A stretch of DNA of 64,000 bases from Citrus sinensis (lineage: Eukaryota > Streptophyta > Magnoliopsida > Sapindales > Rutaceae), in the NCBI RefSeq assembly GCF_022201045.2, contig NC_068558.1, forward strand, positions 41,187,501 through 41,251,500. Reading direction: 5' to 3'. Below the pieces are notes generated by a model. The model saw only the letters and a program-made list of their open reading frames with translations. It was not told where the DNA came from and did no database searches. The position numbers were made by a program, and so were the translations under genes. Of this stretch, positions 36,424 to 47,399 are shown in pieces (positions within the stretch are counted from its first letter, which is position 1; each line of letters starts with the position of its first letter).

Positions 36424-37437
36424 TTATGACTCACTTTCTTGGCTCCCAAGATTGAGAAAAAGTCGCATGGAGAAATTTTCCAGCAGCCACAAATTTTAAT
36501 TATATACATCACTCAAAGACTTAACTTGCTCAAGTCTTCTTAGACTAATCATCCATCACTCATCAACTTGCATGAACTGTTTTATTTTTTATTTTCTTAT
36601 TTCTTTCAAGTTTCAATTTTCTTGACAAGGTGTTAATATTTTGGTTCTGCTGACGCAGAGCGATGACGTGGAAGAGATACATGTCAGCATCTTTGACGTG
36701 ACCAAGGGGGTAGTCCTCGTGATGTTACTTTTGTTTCTAGACTGAAGAAACTGCTCTTCATCGGTGGTTCAAGAACATAAATAAAAATAATAATAAAATA
36801 CCTGTTACTCGTTTGTTCAACTGCTAACTAATTTTACTTTCATTTTTTTTTTAATTTTTTAAAGTCTTTGCTGATCAGTTTCTGTATAAAACCTTCAATC
36901 AGATTTTTATTTTAATAATAAAATTAGTAATTTAATTAATCGAATTCACCTGAAAGTCCAATTCACATTGGCTTGGATTCCAACAACTTACAATGACTGG
37001 TCTTTTATAGAATTTTTTGATCAACTTCATCTCAATCCGATCTCATTGGTACAACCATATCGGCTTTTATGCCTCCAATTTTATTATAATTATGTAACTA
37101 AGAGTTCTTGAGAGAAAAATGTCCCCAAGTTAACTAAATAAGTGAGCTTTTTAAAATAATAGTACTAATAATAATAATAATAGGGCATCTACTACTAAAT
37201 TTTTAAGATTGAGGCTTCAAATTTTTCAGTGTGTTGCGTTAGTAGTAGTGTTGGGTATAGCTGCCAAACATTTCTCCAATTTAATAAAATTAAAGACAAC
37301 AAAAAATAAAATAATCTAAATCTAAATGTATCAACTTGTGTAAGGGTTTGCTTGTTGTCTGGGACTTGTGACGTGGCTGCCACGTTGTGACATCTTCTTC
37401 TCAGAGTGGTTGAGGGGTTTGAAAGGGATAATTTAAT
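36424..37437. other. Upstream region of the CTL gene
   Basis: Contains the presumed promoter of the CTL gene. A tract of ata/aat repeats lies near 37155-37185. No other gene is seen. Confidence 0.45.
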
Positions 37438-37565
37438 GGGAGTCTCTAAGTTACATTTAATGTAACATACAGAACTCATCTCAACCACATAAATTACGGG
37501 TCCCATAATTTTATGTGGTTGAGATGAATTGTGTAAGTTACATTGAATGTAACTTAGCACTTGTC
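37438..37565. mobile_element. 128-bp MULE MITE, CTAAGTTAC family
   Basis: The ends are GGGAGTCTCTAAGTTAC and, on the other strand, GACAAGTGCTAAGTTAC. Each end continues into a small hairpin (gttacatttaatgtaac). The arms pair across the centre (ctcaaccacataaatt with aattttatgtggttgag). The exact 9-bp direct repeat taatttaat is at 37429-37437 and 37566-37574. Confidence 0.92.
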
Positions 37566-38548
37566 TAATTTAATTGATTTAAAAACTTAAGTTGGAGTGG
37601 GTGAATGTGAAATTGAATGGCCGAGAATCATGTGCAACCACAATGATAACAAACACCGCATCTTCTTGTTCAAAACTTTTGGTTACTCAAAAAGTTGAAA
37701 TTGTATAACTCACCCCCCCACAAAAAAAAAAAAAAAAAGATCTATAATACATGCTACAATACTATGACCCAATCTATGTACTCAAGTCCCAACTGACGCG
37801 GTAATTCATATATAATTGAGACATTGTATTAAATGTAAGGATTTTATTAAATTATAATTAATGAAATTTATCGTCTTTATAAGATAGTAGTGAATTTCAC
37901 TAGCATGTCACAAATTTTTACATGTTTTATCATGGTTGTAAGTTATATTGAATGTATCTTAACAAAATCTTAAATATAAATATTTAATGTGATTAGAGAA
38001 TAGTCAACTTTAGAATTACAAATGAATTACTACGTCAGTTAAAACTTAAAAAATAAAATTCTTAATATTATTCTAACATGTATAATCTACTCACCAAACA
38101 AAACAAAACAAAACAAAAAAATCATTACAACAAAAAAAAAGCATTTAGCTTAAGTCGCTTTCTTAAACTGAGGTTCATTCACAAACAAAAAGTATCCAAC
38201 GTCAAAACTATAAAAAGCCATTAATAATGTGATGTGGATTTTCGCCCTCTTATATGCACAACGTTGTTGAACTTGTGGCGTATAGTTTGTAGATACAAGT
38301 TTACTATTTTATTAAATATACTTATTTACATGATTTTCAAAAAAAAAAAAATTGTTTGATTGATTAATAAGAAACAGTCATGTAGGTTCTTCATAAGTTT
38401 CACTAATTTTTATTTGGCAATAGGGATAAATGTTCTGTTTATGTGTGAGGGTGTATCATACGTTACATGTAAGATATGGAGATCATTTTTATTTTGAAAT
38501 AAATATTTATACCTCTGTGGGACCCATTTGACATACCCAATTGAATGT
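37566..38548. other. AT-rich spacer with possible element relics
   Basis: A fragment at 37935-37965 (gtaagttatattgaatgtat followed by cttaac) resembles the right end of the CTAAGTTAC family, but I find no matching left end. A poly(A) run lies at 37721-37738. No gene is seen. Confidence 0.4.
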
Positions 38549-38557
38549 TCTTTTTAT

Positions 38558-39619
38558 GGACCTCTCTAAGTTACAATTAACGTAACATACAGTTCTTGAT
38601 ATGACTAGTTGGCCACTAAGCAAATGGCAGGTGAACATCACAATAATAAAATCAAACTGGTTTAACCGGTTGAAGGCCGGTCACCAAAAAAAGTCAATGG
38701 AGGAGACACTCTTCTACTGTTCTACAGCTAGTTCTGACAAACGTAACGGCATCGTTTTAACCCTCAAATTAAAGACACACCATGCTCGTTAAGGAAAAAG
38801 AGTTCCACTGAGTTAGAATCCTGATTTCACCTACGACTCAGTCCCTCCCGTTGAGTTAGAATCCCGATTTTGCAAGCTCAAATCTTTTCCTGCTACTGCT
38901 AAACCCAAAACCCACATCAATGATAATCATCATCATCACATTGAAAAATGTACACAATCTCTTCATCATCATCATTCAAATCCAACTTCAAAGTATGTGT
39001 TTTTACTTGATTCCAAACAAAACCCAGGGGAGAAACCCGACTTGGAGACTGCAAAATCAAATTCTAATTGTGATTCTTCTCCTCCCTTGGCCATTTTCTT
39101 GGAGTCCAAATAGAACCCGGCTCGAGAAATTGATTGTAAAGAAAATTTCAGATATGGGTCTGTTTCTGCTTCTATTCTTGTTGTTGTTTCCTTGAAATCG
39201 AAGTTGAAGTCGAAATCCAAGTCATTTTCTTCGCCATTGAGTTCTCCAAGTTCATGGATGGATTCGCGTTCTTCTCCGTCGTCTCCGCCGCAGAGAAAGG
39301 ACTGTTTTTAGCGTTCTCCAAAGAGTACTTCAAAGAAAAAGAGAAGGGAAAGTCCAATTCTTGGTGATGATCCTGTTGGATTTGAGTACTTGTTTTTGTT
39401 AAAGAGCAGGAAAAGATACTGCATAAGGCAAAGAAGGAGCAACAGAAGGTTAATCGAGAGGCCAAGAAGATTGTCAAATGGGCAAACCAATTCAGCTGGT
39501 TTCCCTCTATTACAAATTTTGGAAAAATTAAACATCAGCCGTTAGATTAGATCTTAACACTTTGAGCGGACAAGATTTTCCAAATTGTATGTTACGTTAA
39601 ACGTAACTTAGGGATTGCC
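38558..39619. mobile_element. 1.06-kb Pack-MULE-like element, CTAAGTTAC family, carrying a gene fragment
   Basis: The ends read GGACCTCTCTAAGTTAC and, on the other strand, GGCAATCCCTAAGTTAC, each followed by the hairpin gttac-(t/a)4-6-gtaac and cataca. The exact 9-bp direct repeat tctttttat is at 38549-38557 and 39620-39628. Instead of folding on itself, the interior holds about 650 bases of higher-GC, protein-like sequence (see 38889-39550). Carrying non-transposase gene sequence between MULE ends defines a Pack-MULE; the donor gene is not in this window. Confidence 0.82.
38889..39550 (+). pseudogene. Broken gene fragment inside the MULE-type element
   Basis: A plus-strand frame opens at about 38889 and runs, apart from one TAG at 39111-39113, to a TAG at 39309-39311, rich in Ser, Lys and His. 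A second block in another frame (about 39398-39550) reads EQEKILHKAKKEQQKVNREA followed by KKIVKWANQF, a Lys/Glu-rich helix-like stretch. The coding character with a stop and a frame change suggests a captured and decayed piece of a plant gene. I do not recognise the parent. An antisense frame also exists on the minus strand (38972-39220) but has less protein-like composition. Confidence 0.5.
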
Positions 39620-39772
39620 TCTTTTTATTAGTCAGTCTCGCCACCCCGGGCACTGAGTTAGGGAGACTTGACCCAAACGCGAGTCTTTCTCGTGACGTTC
39701 ATTCATGTGGATAATGTTTAACATTAGTGCAAGATTGTAAGTCTAGGTCAATTGACAAATTAATTTTTCAAA

Positions 39773-40539
39773 GAGTAGTGCTATTAACACCCCTTCTTTA
39801 TTCTTATAACACCCTATTTCTCGAGGTAATTACATTTAAAGATAAAAATATAATTTTAATTTTAAACACATCTATTCTTTGAGAAATTCTAAAATACATT
39901 AGAGATACCATATCAATTATATAACAAGCAACTCATATTATGACATGTATGTATTTATTTTAAAATTTTATCATATAAATTGTGATTATATTAAAACCCA
40001 AATACACGTATTATACATGCATTAATTGACTGTATTACCTTTGTTGTATTCTACAATTTATTCTATATTTTTTTTTCTTCATACTCATTAACAAACCCAC
40101 GCATTATATCGTTTGTTTTCTTTTCAAACTCTTTGAATATATCAACAAATCATTTATTTATGTTTTTTCCACTTGTCAATCTTCATCTATCTAATGATTT
40201 AAGTTGAAATAATCTTTCTTTCCTTTAGAAATTAAATTTTCTCTCTCTTTCTCTCTCTTTTTGAAACTTTTAAATTAAGATATAAATATGTTTATTTTAA
40301 ATCAACAATTAGCATTATAAGAGTTATCACCTAGAAATTTTTTTTGTGTGTGGAGGGTTGATCAACAACACCGGAAAAGAAAACTAAAAAAAGTAAAGAC
40401 TTCATTTGTTTTACGAGAGAGACAACTTGAACAAAAAATGAACAATAGATGAGACTTAGGACAAAAAGGGTATTTTTGATATTAAAATAACTACAACTGA
40501 AAACGGGGGGTTTCCAAAGGGTGTGAGAAGCTGCACTCC
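39773..40539. mobile_element. Possible MULE-type element
   Basis: The left end GAGTAGTGCTATTAACACCC and the reverse-complemented right end GGAGTGCAGCTTCTCACACC are similar to each other and to the ends of the 9523-10605 element. Flanking 9-mers (tttttcaaa, tttataaat) match at six positions only, so the call is tentative. The right end is close upstream of the EF-Ts leader. Confidence 0.4.
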
Positions 40540-40735
40540 TTTATAAATTCAGGCCTCCCTCCTAACTTGAATATTTCACTATTTGGGCCAGAGTGTTGAT
40601 TAATCAAGCCCATGGGCCCAAAATGAAAAATTTCTTGAAGCACACTAGTTGTAATATTTTTCTCTTCTCCAGTCTGCACCCTCTTCAGTAGTCATCAGTA
40701 TCAACACCAGCCGTCGGTCCTTACTTTTGCCTCCG

Positions 40736-41105
40736 GTAATATGCTTGTTGCTGTTTTTGTTTATTTATTTATTTTTATTTTTGTATATGCTAAAACCCTA
40801 TTGGACTCCTTTAACATTCAATTATAACCGCTTTTGTTTTAAGGAGAACGAAAAAAAAGACTAAAAAAAATTTAATAACTTTTCTGGAGTTTTTTTTTTT
40901 TTCGGTTATTAACAAATATGGAGAATTTGTTCATTTATAATTTTTTTTTTTTACATTTAGTTTCTTTATTATTTGAGTAAGTTGTGTTTTTGTGCTGTTA
41001 CGTTCTGAATGTTAGTTTTTTAAGTTCATCTAAAACCCTTAAACCCTATTTTGTTTTTCTTTTTTTTTTTCAATGAAAATTTCAATTAATTGTTTGGTAT
41101 TTTAG
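40736..41105 (+). other. Likely 5' UTR intron of the EF-Ts gene
   Basis: A GT donor (ctccg|gtaata) at 40736 and a polypyrimidine tract ending in ttttag at 41105 frame 370 T-rich bases, followed 28 bases later by the EF-Ts start codon. The interior contains aaaccctatt motifs similar to telo boxes. Leader introns are frequent in plant housekeeping genes. The call rests on splice-site shape only. Confidence 0.45.
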
Positions 41106-41133
41106 GTTATTCAATAGCATAAAGGGTACTGGA

Positions 41134-44100
41134 ATGGCCTGTTTTCGAAGCGCAAAGCATCCATTTAGGATTTTCTTCTACAACAGACTCAGTGCTGCCA
41201 CAAACAGTAAATATGGATACTCTACTTGTGCAAGCAAAGGGACTCCGGTTTATCAAGCTAGGCAGATCAAGGACTTATTCTCATTCAAATACCTGAACCC
41301 AAAATCCTCTTTTGCTTTAATTTCAAGAAACTTCAGTGATCAAGCTCCTGCGGCTACGGAGCAAGTGAATCTCATTAAGCAGTTAAGGGAACAAACAAGT
41401 GCTCCAATGAAGGATGTCAAGTTGGCTCTTGTTGATTGCGATTGGGATATTGGTAATAATTAAACCATTCTTCCTTTTGTTTTCATGGGCTGGTTTGTGT
41501 CCGAGTTTTGACTTTGATGATGTTATGATCCTGTGCAGAGGCTGCACTGAAGGAATTGAGGAAACGAGGGAAAGTTCTGGCGTCAAAGAAGTCGTCTCGA
41601 ACTGCCACTGAGGGCTTACTTGCTTTAGCGCAGAATGAGAGCAAGGCTGCTGTTATTGAGCTTAATTGTGAGACCGATTTTGTTTCCAGGAATGAGATAT
41701 TTCAGTACTTGGTTAGTGTTACCATTTTTATTTTCTTCACCTTTTCATTTCAATCGGCACTTCTCTTTTCCTGTCATTCATTTTCTGAGATCATACTTCA
41801 TCCATTTTTCTGTTTTTTTACCCCCTGCAGGCCTTAGCTTTGGCAAAGCAAGCTTTGGTGGCTGAGAATGTTTCACAGCCAGGATCTGGGCTCTTTCCTG
41901 TTGGTCCTGAGTATTTGGAGGTGAGAAGTTAATGTATTTAATCCGATTGTGTTATTGTTGGTGGCTATTCATTTTTCTCTAATTTGTGGAGAACAGGTTA
42001 TTCCATATCTTTTGGTATCAATTTTTGCTGTTTTATCATGAGCATTGACATTTGAAGGACCTTATCTGGAGCTGTTAACTGGGTCTACCTCAGAGTCTCA
42101 ATAAAAATTCACAATTTCATTTTTATTTCTGGATTCAGATGCCTTTTTACATGGTTCAAATTGAATTCAAGATTGCAATCTAAGTCAATTGTTCTTATTT
42201 GACTGCCAGGGCTTGAAGTTGAATCTTGATCATCCAAAAATAGGTGGAGAAACAACTGTCCAGAATGCAATTACTGAAGTAGCTGCAATTATGGGGGAGA
42301 ATGTAAAACTTAGGAGGGGTTTTTTACTATCTGCATCTTCACCTGGGGTTGTTTCTACCTACCTCCACACAAGCCCTCAATCAGGTATTTTGCTTAAACT
42401 TCTTTAATCCCTTTCTTCATGGTTAATGTACTTGCATTCATATTTGAAATGATTTAGGCCTTACAATACTATATAACCCACATTTTTAGATACTATCTTT
42501 AAGCTAAGTTGCCTACATTTTGCTGGTCGCCATTAATTGTTTGATGTGGATGTAGGTTTGGGTCGTATTGCTGGACTTCTATCTCTTGAAGTAGAGGACG
42601 GAAGTTCATCATTCGATCCATTAAAGCGTGTAGGATCAGAATTGGCAATGCATATAGTTGCTCAAAAGCCATTATTCTTGACAAAGGAGCTTGTTTCTGC
42701 TGATGCATTAGAGAATGAACGTGAAATTCTTAAATCTCAGGTATTTGGAAATCCATTGGAGGTTCTGCCTATGTTGTGTTATTGAACATTGGAGCTTTCT
42801 TCCCTAATATCTACAATCCATTTGTTTCCTTGATATCTGTCCCTTATAGTTACACTAAGCTTATAAGCCATCTTAGTATCTGTTCACCTTTGGACGAAGT
42901 AATGGAGGAATAATATCGAGCATCAATTGGGGTTATTTTTTGTTGCTTCAAGGAAATACTTGGTGCTTGCTTCTAATTGCTAAACAATCCAGGATATGCA
43001 CCCATTAAGTGCGCATAGTTGAAATGAGATAATGATATGGACAATGGCAAGTTAGTAAACAGGTATTTGTTCTTTTTGTAATGGATAGAAATTTTTTTTG
43101 TTATGGTTAGAGTTGGAATAGATTGAGGAGAGAATGAGGAAATCACTTATTCTAAATCCCATGAAAAGGGGTGGGTAGGGAGGTTGAGGAAGCATTTATG
43201 GCGGCCTCTTTTCCAACAAAGATTGACAATGTCAATCCAGAATGATATCGGATTAGAATAATGGAAAATGTTGATTCAATAAATGTTACTGACTTCAAAG
43301 GAGACGGGCTGGGAAAAATTGTTTGTATACTGGTTTCATGTAATAGTTTAGTGTAGTCATGTAAGCTTCTTCTTGGCAGTGTATATTCTTCTCTCTCATA
43401 CATAATCAAATTACTTGCTAAATAAATTCATTTTGTGTTCCAAAATTTTAAATTATGGCCTTGTCTTTGTTTGTCAGGCAGAGAGTACAGGGAAGTCTCC
43501 AATGGCGATAGAAAAAATGGTGGAAGGCCGTTTGCGTAAATACTATGAAGAAGTTGTTCTGATGGAACAGAAATTTGTCATGAACGATACTCTAAATATA
43601 AAGGTATGTGCAGGTCATCTTGTTATATTTTAGATTCCATTAGTAAATGTGCAGGTTATCTTGTTATATTTTAGACTCCGTTGTAATCATATCCATTGTC
43701 CAATCGAAATTGTCTGTTGTTTGGTATTTCATTGTGTCAGTAGTAATATGTTGAGGGTCTGATCTTTCAATTAGCATAATCCACCTTGAACTTTGTTTTT
43801 TGGGCGGTCTTCTGCTTTCGTTCAACCCTTGCGCAATTGTGTCAGGCACTGTAATGCACACTCTTGGTCTCTGCGTGTTTGGCTGCAAGGATGCAGGCCA
43901 TGGTCACGTGTATGCATACATGTTGGTTGTTTAGGAAATACACATATAAGTTGATTGCATTCGTGTAGGATTTATGAAATGTGGTTGTTGATTAATATTT
44001 TTGCTATGTTCTGTAGACAATTCTGAATAATCTCTCCAAGGAAGTGGGCTCACCTGTGAAGATTGGGAGCTTTTTTAGAATGGAAGTTGGAGAGGGAATC

Positions 44101-44756
44101 CGGAGGTAGAGTTAACTTGTTGGTTTTTCCTTCCTTCCTCAGATGTTTTTTGGTAGGTAAATTGTCTGGCATTAAAAAGACTTAAAAACAGTGGCTTGCT
44201 CTCCCTGCCCCTTAAACTAACCAAACTAGTCATTCCTTGACTTTAGCACAATTTTTAAGGTTTTTCCAGCAAGGAAGCTGGCATCTTTTTGGTTACTGTA
44301 AGTCCGAGAGTGCGATGATATAGTACACATATAATTGATATGGTGTCAATATGTACTGTTTATCGATTTTGTTGTTTCGACAATGCTTTATATTAGTGAC
44401 TGAGGTGTGTTTTCTGTGATAGGGTGGCAATATCTATGTAAATATTTAAAGTCCTTTTCTAGGTCATTTTAAGAGTGACTGTTCCCACACATTTTTAGCA
44501 AGCTTGCTGGTGTATGATATGCATGTATCTGATATTGGTGGGATTCATCAGTTTTGTTTCTATAACCCTACAACACTAAGTTACAAGTGAGGTCTGATAA
44601 TAAATTTATTTTGTTTTGTAAATTATCCTCTTTGAGGCATTGTTTACTTTCAACTTGTACCAAATACAGCATCCATCTTATGTTTGTCCCATACCACCCT
44701 TAATTTGCAGGGTAGAAGCATCAAATACTGATGAAACTGTAGCTCAGGCGGCATAA
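41134..44756 (+). CDS. EFTS: Mitochondrial translation elongation factor Ts
   Basis: EF-Ts is the guanine-nucleotide exchange factor that regenerates EF-Tu-GTP, here in mitochondria. I read eight exons: 41134-41452, 41539-41711, 41831-41920, 42210-42384, 42556-42740, 43478-43603, 44017-44105 and 44711-44756. They join in phase to 400 residues. Residues 1 to about 70 are basic and Ser-rich and end in SRNFSD, fitting a mitochondrial presequence. The UBA-like N-domain follows (about 76-118: [20 protein letters not shown], then [11 protein letters not shown]). The EF-Tu-contacting signature TDFVSRNE is at 152-159. The core domains contain [34 protein letters not shown] and FVMND. The length is typical of plant mitochondrial EF-Ts. 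It is distinct from the plastid PSRP-7/EF-Ts polyprotein because there are no S1 domains. Confidence 0.95.
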
Positions 44757-45051
44757 TCACTGGCTCTTTGTTCGGTAAACATATAAAGGTAGAGGTTTGT
44801 CTAAAGTTTTGTTCTAGGAAGAACCAAAACTGAAGCATTTTTGTAACTTCAATGATTCTATAGAGTCTTATGGTTATGAAATGTTTTTATTTTTCCCTTA
44901 TTTAATTGACATATGTATTTTCGAAACCAATAATAAGGTATTTTCGAATTACCCTTTGTAGTTAGTTTTGCTTAAGAATTACAGGTACTAAGGTCATAGT
45001 TTTTCCTGTACTTGAGTCCTGTGCTGGCATAGGTGGTGGAATCCTTTTACC

Positions 45052-45474
45052 TCACAATATCTCGTGGTTGACAGACTTGATTGAAGTTTTTGGTATGGAC
45101 CATCTCCTATAGAAGACCTTAAACAAAAGTAACCCAAGATTGCCAACATTGCCATTCTTCCATCCTTCAGTTATTTCAGCTTCAAATCCTTCGTTGGGAT
45201 GAGGCTTTCCTTCCCAAGAATCTCGGCCTCTCGGGTGCAATGGCTCCGGCTGCTCCGAACATGGCGAAAGATCGATAATGATCTCACCGGAGGCAAGCCT
45301 TTTAGGCTCATATGAACACATTTTAAATCTTTCCTTTGTTATAGTTTTGAAAGAGAAGGAAAAGAAATCACACATTTTAATTACATCCACATGATCTATT
45401 TGAGCATGTACTTCTTGTTGGAAAAATACAAATAACCAACATAAACTCTCAATCAAAGGAAAAAGGAGCAACAT
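45052..45474 (-). CDS. Unassigned 140-residue open frame
   Basis: An uninterrupted minus-strand frame with a hydrophobic N-terminus (MLLLFPLIESLCWLFVFF) and a Pro/Glu/Gly-rich C-terminal half (SPCSEQPEPLHPRGRDSWEG). It lies about 300 bases past the EF-Ts stop, on the opposite strand, in a locally GC-richer patch than its flanks. I do not recognise it. It could be a small gene, a fragment of a larger one or chance. Confidence 0.25.
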   Translation of the reverse strand: MLLLFPLIESLCWLFVFFQQEVHAQIDHVDVIKMCDFFSFSFKTITKERFKMCSYEPKRLASGEIIIDLSPCSEQPEPLHPRGRDSWEGKPHPNEGFEAEITEGWKNGNVGNLGLLLFKVFYRRWSIPKTSIKSVNHEIL

Positions 45475-45886
45475 CTTGGAGGATATTTCAACAACTTCAA
45501 TTATCCTAGAGAAATTTATTTTTTTATTTTTTTAATTTTTTAATTTTTTAATTATTACAATATGGGGGTATGTGATCAAAAATATGTGAACTAATGCATA
45601 CATATTTTTAGTTAGTTGAAGGTATGCTCTAAGAATAAATTTGAGAAAAAAGTTTTGTGAAAGCTTGAACCCACATTCTCAATATAGTTGAGAGATAAAA
45701 GTTATCACTCGACAATAAAGCCTATTGGTATCTCCTTATTTTATGAACAGGACTTTTCACACCAATCAAAATTCCAAAACACCTTTTTAATTGAAATTAT
45801 TTAAATAAGTAAAAAAATTAATATATATTTTATTTTAAATGGAAATTCAATTAAAACGAAAGTTTTGTTGAAAATGTTTTTTACAC

Positions 45887-46000
45887 CCATCCTATTTCAT
45901 TATATAATATTTATATTTAAAATATTCAATTAAAACCTTAAACGATTAAATTTTTTTTTACACCCATCCTATTTCATAATATAATATTTATATTTTAATT
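45887..46000. repeat. Direct repeat of about 45 bases
   Basis: Two copies of ttttttacacccatcctatt followed by tcat(t/a)atataatatttata lie about 70 bases apart. They are separated by AT-rich sequence, in the spacer before the GT14 gene. Origin is unknown. Confidence 0.7.
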
Positions 46001-46626
46001 TTTTAATTGAAAAATATTTATTTTTTGAGAAATTAAGATTTTGGAGATAGTAACTATATAATAAGAATAAAATAATTTAAGATTTTATTTGTTTTATAAA
46101 TAAAAACTTGAGAGAAATATTCTTTTCTTAGAGTGAAATTTTATGAAAAAAGGGTTTATTTTAATAAATGGTTAATATTTTATAAATTAAACTGAAGTAT
46201 TTTAAGAAATAAAATTTAGAAGGAGAGTTATAAAATTTTTAGAGGGGGTGTTAAAGGCTCCACTCCTACTTTATTTCCACAAAAGCCCAATCCAACACTA
46301 ATCTTTCCTTCTCTAAAACTATAGGCAATATAGCAAACTTCAACCTCCATAAACTACCAAAAATTCCCCAACTAAAAATTGAGATGGTGACTCTTGGGAG
46401 TCCTTCACTTCAAAGCAAGGAACCCTCCAAACTGTAAAAAGATCCAAAGATCTAAATCTAAATCTAAATCAACTCCACCACAAACTTCCCTAATGCCATT
46501 ATTATTTTTATTATTTTTTGGTATAACCTCCTTCTCACTCAACCCAAAGGCTAAAACTCTCTTCACTTTTAACCACTTAAGCTACCTCCAGCCTTTCAAC
46601 TTCTCTCAAATTGTTTCCTTAAGAAA

Positions 46627-47362
46627 ATGGGGATCAAATTTTTTGTGACTTTGTTCATGTTAACTTCAGTCTTCTTATGCTTTGTTTACATTTCAACCCC
46701 AGCAAAACGATTCACTTCCTTGTACAAATTCAACCCAATCATCATGACCTCGAACAAAATCACACTCAAATCCAACAACAACTCCTCATATCCAGTAACA
46801 TTTGCATACCTGCTTTCAGCATCAAAAGGTGACACAATCAAGCTGAAGAGAGCCTTGCTTGCTCTTTACCATCCTGGAAACCACTATCTTATTCACATGG
46901 ACAGAGAAGCCCCAGAGAAAGAGCAGAAAGAGATTGCTGAGTTTGTGGCAAATGAACCTGTTTTCAGAATGGTGAATAATGTTTATATCGTCGGCAAACC
47001 AAATTTGGTCACTTATAGAGGCCCCACTATGCTCGCTACAACTCTCCATGCAATTGCCATGCTTTCGAGGTGCTGCAAATGGGATTGGTTTATTAATCTT
47101 AGTGCTTCTGATTATCCCTTGGTAACTCAAGATGGTATGGTGAGTGGCCTTAAGTTCTTTTTTCAGCTTCTTAGCGTATAGTATTATCGTCGTCGTCGTC
47201 GTCGTCGTCAATATTATTATTATTATTATTATTGCTTAATTTTGTGACATATAATTTCTGGGGTTTTCAGATCTGATTGAAGCATTTTCTGACTTGCCAA
47301 GAGATCTCAATTTCATACAGCATAGCAGTCACTTGGGTTGGAAAATGTAAGTGTACTCAAGA

Positions 47363-47399
<37 letters not shown>

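Noticed and set aside
37935..37965. Extra CTAAGTTAC-family copy
   Set aside because: Only a right-end-like stretch is present; no left end or 9-bp repeat could be paired with it.
45724..46262. MULE-type element ending in gagggggtgttaaaggctcc
   Set aside because: The right end resembles the 9523-10605 family, but the best left candidate (ggacttttcacacc) is weak and no target duplication fits.
46394..46648. 84-residue open frame overlapping the start of the GT14 gene
   Set aside because: It opens only from a non-ATG codon, has a composition typical of a leader read in the wrong frame, and overlaps the membrane-anchor exon of the real gene.
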